DNA of 64,000 bases from assembly GCF_035083965.1 (NCBI RefSeq), contig NC_089724.1, forward strand, positions 21,294,474 to 21,358,473, in the 5' to 3' direction. Below, piece after piece: positions 59,201-64,000 of this stretch (the stretch's first letter is position 1; each line of letters opens with the position of its first letter). The position numbers were made by a program, and so were the translations under genes. Source of the stretch: Branchiostoma lanceolatum (Eukaryota; Chordata; Leptocardii; Amphioxiformes; Branchiostomatidae). The notes below the pieces were generated by a model. The model saw nothing but the letters and a program-made list of their open reading frames with translations. It had not been told where the DNA came from and ran no database searches.

Positions 59201-62200
59201 TTAAAACAGTTTAAGTTTTACTTCAATCTGTTAACAACAGAGCAAGAAGGTTTGAATAAAACCTGCTTGAACAGAAGCATACTTTACATTGTGTTACCTT
59301 CTGTTGTGTTGGTGAATTGGTTGGTTTTATCATTCTATCATTATTGTTCCACAACCAGAAAAGAATTATAAGAAACAGAAAATCAAAGCAACAGCAGCAC
59401 ATATTGTTACCTGTTGCTTTAGGAGTTGAAGTATTCAATAAATACATGAACCTGTGCATCAGGTTGTATGTAAACCCTAAACTGACAACACAGGCTTGGC
59501 CTACTTAACTGATGAATCCTCAAGGTATCCTCAATGTAACTAAATTCACTCAGACTGCCCCTCCCCACCCTTACATGATCTTACATAATCAAAAACTTAT
59601 TGACAATACATCTAGATTTCTTTTCAATTAAATCATTCATTAATCTTCTCTATAGACCTTTAGGAAGGTTATATCAATATTTTCTTGTAGAGACTTACCG
59701 GGAATCTTTTCCTGCTCCACCAGAAACCTAAGCTCGTCAGGGGAAAAGGCCTCGTGTGGGCTACCGGCGGCCATGTTGGAAACTACCACTTTTATCAAGG
59801 GAAATCCGGGGGTGTTCCAAATGACGAAATCATAAAAAACATGTTTTTCTTAGTAGAAAAATAGTTATACAACATGTTACAAGCGGTGTATTTTGAAAAT
59901 TCGATAATTTTTACATATTTTCATAATTTTAAAAACTATATTTTTCAATATTTAAGTCACGAAGTAGTAAATCTGAAAAAACACCACCGGTAATGCGTAG
60001 CCCCGAATGTTCTGCTACATTTTTCATGTGATTTTGGTGACTGGAACATGTGGAACACACCAGGAAACAGCTTTGAAAAACATAGCGCGCAACTTGTTGA
60101 CAGCACTTTCGCGCACTGACCTCATTCCAGCGCTACGGTAAGGTGTTGGCTCAAGAAACATGTGAAAAACCTCAGGAAGTTTTGATTTTAGCAAAAAGTT
60201 GTAATAATGTCTTAGAGATAACCTTATTTTCAGCAATTCTATGAATTTTCAGCCAGAAATAATGTACTTTAAAGCAGATATGGCATTTTTTCTGAGAGGA
60301 ATGCTGCATTTTGGACTTTTCTACGCTGTGTGTCATGGGGATTGGCCCCCCTACTATATATTCCAGTCTCCTGCATGCATACATGTACATGCATACTAGA
60401 CCACAAAGAATTAGATCTTACATATTTCATTTGAAGAGTAATGAAATGTACTACTGGTACCAGTCTATACAGATTTCATTTCATGTATTTATTTATACAG
60501 GGAAAACACACTCAGGCAACAAGCCTGTTTTTCAGGTATCCCTGATACTACATGTACAGACGAAGCCACTTAATTGCACCTCGGATAAACGCACCTTCCA
60601 TTTAATTGCACCGAATCCCAATATCCAAAACCGGTTCCCATTCACTGCATTGTTAGTGACTCCGCATATCTGCACCGCTCATGGTCACCATTGCCGGATA
60701 ACTGCACCATTTTTTTTTCAAAAATCCTCGACAAGTTAACTGAAAAGGTGCGCTAAAATCGGCAAACGCGGTACAAATGAGCCGATACCTGCCGGTGTGA
60801 GGCGCAATACCGCCAATATGTTTAAAACTGTTTTGAGTAGCAAAGGAAGGCGGTCTCCATTGACAGTTACGTTGATAGGAATCGTATTGGAGGTCCCGGG
60901 CGGGTCACCCGTAATCAGTAACCAAGTTTTAGTTTCAATTCTAAGTTTCATGGCGGTACATGATTTACGTAAATCGACAACTGCACTCTACGTAATGTAA
61001 CACAGAAACTGTTATCCCATGAGTGGCATGGCGATGTTTCAGAATGCCTCCCCTGTAACATTACGTGTGTTGTAATGCGGTAGATTGCATGGAAAAATGA
61101 AAGAATGCAAAATCAAAACAGGTTCGTAGTCATTTCTTTATTTTCAGCAAAGGGTCAATAAATAAAGTTAATAACTGAATAATTTCGTCTGTTTTCTTTG
61201 TGCTAGTGTTTCTGACTAACAATACACCCCCTCGCCCATGGTGGTGCGGTCCAGCTGGGCATTTCGCATAATTGCACCAGCCGGATAATTGCACCAAAAA
61301 CGCTGACAAATGGGTGGTGCAGTTAAGCGGATTCTACTGTATTACTAAAATCTAAAAACACATCTACATGTAGCACTACATTGATACTACAATGTCACAC
61401 TACAATGTCACAACTCACAAGTGAAAATTTGATGCACAGAAACAAGTTTTAATATTAACTTATACATTTGGAAAAGACCTGGGGGGTTGTTTGGGTGTGT
61501 GTGGATGGCAGGAAGATGTTCGTTCAATCTTTCTGATTTACTACATGTAGTAGTAGTAGGTGATCGAATAGTTGGGGAATCCTTCATCTCTTACCTTTTC
61601 TTCCTCATTCAATTGGCAAATTTAATTTCTTTCCCAATTCCACACACCTGATGACCCACAATCCTTCCAGTCCCTGGAGCATCCCTTCTACAGGTGCCCA
61701 TGATGTACAAACCTTTCTTCTTTGCGAGGAATCTCCTTTTGTCCTTGACTGGACTAGTCCCCAGTACTCTACTCAGCTCAGGCCCAGGCAGGTCCAGGAA
61801 GCGTGTCAGCATTCCTCCGCACAGCTCCTTAAACGTCTCCGGGTCCTCAAACCGCAGCTTGTCCACCCAGTAGTCTGGGTTGGTGATTGCTGTAGAGGAA
61901 AGAATGTTACAATTGGACCACTCTTCACGTTACATTTGCACTTTGGCATTAGCATGATATTTCCAACAAGGATTTCTCCATTTTAACAACTGTTCCTCTA
62001 CATGATGGTGGCACTGTCAATTACAATCACTGTCAGCCAGCCTATTAGTAAGGCTTCCACTTTCACTATCTACTTTAAAATCTGGGACAGTGCTTTTTCA
62101 TATTAACACTTGCAAGGACCAAAAATCACACACTGGCAAAAAACTGAGCTAGAAATATGACACGACCTAACATTTGGGATGGTGAAAATCAGATGCTATG

Positions 62201-62619
62201 ACTGAGTATGAAGAAAAAAGACAATGGTGACTAGAGCTACATCACATGATACAGGGGCAAACTTCCTGTAGCTTTCCTGACTTTTGTATTTCAACAATTC
62301 GCTAAGATTATAGCAGAATCTGATGCAGAAACGCAGCATATTTTTCTTTACATGAAGATGATCATGTACATCATGGACTATTTTCTTGCCCAACTTTAGA
62401 CATACACTGATAGATTCTTACAAGTGAAATAGATAATTTTGTCCTTTGGAAATTTGAGGAACATTTGATTCATGTAGATTATAGTTGTCTTGGCAAGTAA
62501 CATGGTACAGTGGTAAACCCTCAGGCATACTAGTATTAGACTACAGTGCTTCAAAATTATGTGTGATAACCGCAGGGGTAATTACCTTGTGAGATTGTCT
62601 GCACTGATGGGCCATCCAT
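50215..62619 (-). CDS. ARHGAP19: Rho GTPase-activating protein 19 (12 coding exons)
   Basis: Exons: 62586-62619, 61713-61889, 54628-54702, 54020-54229, 53386-53615, 53029-53115, 52576-52686, 51944-52066, 51506-51613, 51038-51202, 50526-50591, 50215-50262; all in phase, 477 residues, close to the known vertebrate length. The N-terminal block NPDYWVDKLRFEDPETFKEL and TRFLDLPGPEL matches ARHGAP19 upstream of its GAP domain. The RhoGAP domain (about 71-270) starts GVFGAPLTEEGLAQI and contains GIFRIPGN with the arginine finger at R104, KIFLGELPEPLL, and NLGVMFAPHVLWP. The C-terminal LAQLYAHVQAMPDSHKKRKY also matches ARHGAP19. It stimulates GTP hydrolysis by RhoA, with roles in cytokinesis. The acceptor before the start (ATTCTCAG, exon right end 62628) implies an upstream non-coding exon. 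The 7-kb second coding intron carries inserted elements. Confidence 0.95.
56755..56860. repeat. GC-rich repeat fragment with hairpin
   Basis: Contains GAGGGAGCGAAGCGACCGAG followed by a perfect hairpin GTGGAAGGGGGGG/CCCCCCCTTCCAC. The same type of GAGGGAGCGAAGCGA motif is common in transposon tips of invertebrates. It lies in an intron of ARHGAP19 and may mark one edge of the insertion that carries the broken gene to its right. Confidence 0.5.
57150..59774 (-). pseudogene. Broken gene of unknown family inside an ARHGAP19 intron
   Basis: An exon-like start (59699-59774, MAAGSPHEAFSPDELRFLVE, donor GTAAGT) is followed after an acceptor at 59146 by coding-like sequence: SLHSCNLSIRVVRDIINYSA, a TAG stop (59082-59084), then about 110 open codons including LLVTDMWSNQVTDDAVWDK and TTGSTWETVATWLQNLGE. 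The frame shifts near 58750 into SEPFVSEDVCGSPTAELGKN and a basic stretch (RQKSPSKKALKKMLRR), then shifts again through a heptad-rich tail (to about 58150). Further open pieces lie near 57230-57340. Stops and shifts argue for a pseudogene or domesticated-repeat remnant. I recognise no family. Confidence 0.55.
57600..57781 (+). promoter_or_regulatory. Promoter-like cluster with TCTCGCGAGA and YY1-type start
   Basis: The palindrome TCTCGCGAGA (57605-57614), a known core promoter element of ubiquitously expressed genes, lies 21 bases before CAAGATGGCGCC, a YY1-type motif around an ATG (57635). That ATG opens a 48-codon frame ending at 57781. This is inside an ARHGAP19 intron and antisense to it. 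Confidence 0.4.
60557..61339. mobile_element. Pogo/Tigger-like non-autonomous DNA transposon
   Basis: Ends CAGACGAAGCCACTTAATTG and the complement of TTAAGCGGATTCTACTG, both bordered by TA, with GCACC/GGTGC subterminal motifs repeated (TTAATTGCACC, GGATAACTGCACC, AATTGCACCAGCCGG). CAG...CTG ends with TA target duplication and subterminal repeats of this kind are typical of Tc1/mariner pogo-Tigger elements. No transposase frame remains. It lies in the second coding intron of ARHGAP19. Confidence 0.7.
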
Positions 62620-63350
62620 GCTGAAGAACTGAGAATTGTGCTACTAAGCTACGTCCTACCCAGCAATACCGGAGAAATGTTGCTCGGATATACTGTGACT
62701 TGCCCTGGCTTCTCAAGACAAGGGGCTTCTGAAAACGGAGAACAATAAATGTCGTCATGGAGCTGCTCATCATCTATAAACAACGTTTTGGAGGCATGTT
62801 TGTACCGGCTTCGCTGTTAGCATAACAATCGGACGAGATTAAAGACAAACATGGTAAATAAAGGATTGAGACGGTATGCATGGTTTCTCACACGATTCTG
62901 TTCTGTTGGTAACGCAACGTTAGGCTAGTTAGCTTTCTCAAGTTTCTGTTGACATTTTTCAACCTTTTCTACAACAATCAAGCAACAATGGCCACTGACT
63001 AAGGAAGCATTTCACTGAAAATATTAGTTAACTTTTTATCCTGATAATAAACATTCATCAGTCGGTATTAGTTACCTTAGTTTGTTCCAGATTGTAAGTT
63101 TTTCCTGTTCTGCTCGAGCAGCTTTACCTCTCAATCTCATCCGCCCTCCCCCAGCCTTTTCACCAGACGTCAGCGCTATAACTGATAATCTTTCAGTGGC
63201 CACGATCGTTACAAACGCATGAGACCAACGGAACATCCCTCTTACCTTTGTTTTGCAGCTTGTGTCCTGTAGATACTCGAAACTTTAACGGCGTTCATCT
63301 GTTTGCTAAGCTATTCGTGTCAAGTCTCAACTTTCACCAACAGTACTTAC

Positions 63351-63680
63351 TTTTCAAAATGGCGGCACCGTTTAGGTCATTAGTAAACTCTGCTGTGATT
63401 GGTTACGACTTTGAAAATATCATGTTTGATTGGCTACTCTTTCCTGACGTCACTAGAGCTTATAGACTGGTGCACTTTTTCGTAGGTGTGTTCATTTTTC
63501 AATTGTAAAATGTATATAGCATCATTCTTTTATATAATCTACAATTCTACGAACAAAAATTTATACATAATGAAAATATTATATTAGAGACTACATAACA
63601 ATGCTCATGACCATTCTATGCTGTTTTTTTAAAATCTATGTGTGCAAGATGGTAATGGTCCATTCCAAATATGGCGGCTT
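63351..63680. promoter_or_regulatory. Shared promoter region between ARHGAP19 and ANAPC4
   Basis: On the minus strand GCCGCCATTTTG (63355-63366, YY1-type) is followed by a strong donor GTAAGTACTG (63341-63350), suggesting the non-coding first exon of ARHGAP19. Between there and ANAPC4 are two reverse CCAAT boxes (GATTGG near 63397 and 63428), a perfect CRE TGACGTCA (63445-63452) and a plus-strand AAATATGGCGGC YY1-type site near 63670. The last ATG opens a seven-codon upstream ORF ahead of the ANAPC4 start. Confidence 0.6.
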
Positions 63681-63749
63681 TCTTCAAAATCTAGGAACGC
63701 GAAATCGGAAGTTTCTTGACAATCTTCAATATTTGTCGGGGGATCAAAG

Positions 63750-63860
63750 ATGCAGTGCTCATTCCGACAGCTCAAGGAAAAGTCTCTCTCTACGGAGGTG
63801 ACACAGATGCAATGGAATCCAAAGATGGACCTGCTTGCTCTTGCAAACACTCAAGGAGAG
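63750..63860 (+). CDS. ANAPC4: Anaphase-promoting complex subunit 4, first coding exon (partial gene)
   Basis: ATG at 63750 opens 37 codons to a phase-0 donor (GAG|GTTGGT). The peptide MQCSFRQLKEKSLSTEVTQM followed by QWNPKMDLLALANTQGE matches the N-terminus of ANAPC4, where a short basic lead precedes the first WD-like repeat (W-x-P-x-x-D-L-I/L-A-L-A-N-T-x-G-E). ANAPC4 is a scaffold subunit of the APC/C ubiquitin ligase, with an N-terminal WD40 propeller. The rest of the gene lies right of the window. A YY1-type motif and a tiny upstream ORF precede the start. The divergent neighbour is ARHGAP19. Confidence 0.88.
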
Positions 63861-64000
63861 GTTGGTGTCTAAAGCAAAGCGCGAAAATCTGTAAAATCTG
63901 TACATGTTCATGTTCATGTCTGAGTCTCCACTGTTTTCATCAACAACCGAGCGATTTTGTCATAAGATTTAAACGTGACAAAAAGTTGCAAGGTTGCTGT

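Noticed and set aside
60024..60236. 70-codon minus ORF next to the broken gene
   Set aside because: Some protein-like character but no continuation, acceptor or family match; too weak to call.

Overview
This is animal nuclear DNA: split genes with GT/AG introns and phase-consistent exons, compact introns, and many small inverted-repeat transposons. The gene set and the style of repeats fit an invertebrate deuterostome, most likely an amphioxus (Branchiostoma). That assignment is an inference, not shown by a diagnostic sequence.

Layout, left to right. (1) 65-2419, + strand: an intronless DUF229-family type II membrane protein, which appears to sit inside an intron of the next gene. (2) 2532-18479, - strand: the 5' thirteen exons of an integrin alpha chain (signal peptide, whole seven-bladed propeller, start of the thigh domain); its 3' half lies off the left edge. 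(3) 18.6-26.4 kb: gene-poor, repeat-rich. (4) 26423-28949, + strand: a three-exon, 645-residue coiled-coil protein ending in a PDZ-ligand-like tail. (5) 30.65-32.5 kb, - strand: a decayed non-LTR retrotransposon. (6) 33260-38748, - strand: a four-exon gene for a 95-residue secreted cysteine-rich cationic peptide, with a TATA box and nested transposons in its first intron. (7) 40463-48023, - strand: a ten-exon, 667-residue secreted protein with lectin-type (PLL/tectonin/DUF346-like) propeller repeats, a SKICH-like beta-sandwich and a helical tail. (8) 50215-62619, - strand: ARHGAP19, twelve coding exons, with a broken foreign gene and a Tigger-like element in its 7-kb second coding intron. (9) 63750 to the right edge, + strand: first coding exon of ANAPC4, head-to-head with ARHGAP19 across a short promoter carrying CRE, CCAAT and YY1-type motifs.

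Exon models were built by hand from ORF fragments, splice consensus and phase. All junctions within each gene keep frame. ARHGAP19 and ANAPC4 are the surest names. The genes do not form one pathway; the head-to-head ARHGAP19/ANAPC4 pair (cytokinesis RhoGAP and anaphase-promoting complex) is the only functionally suggestive pairing. The two secreted proteins (6 and 7) are the least familiar and most interesting contents. Mobile elements are mostly non-autonomous: a foldback family with ends TCTCCAAGCAG (five copies), several MITEs with visible target duplications, a tRNA-derived SINE, and a pair of inverted interspersed repeats about 20 kb apart.
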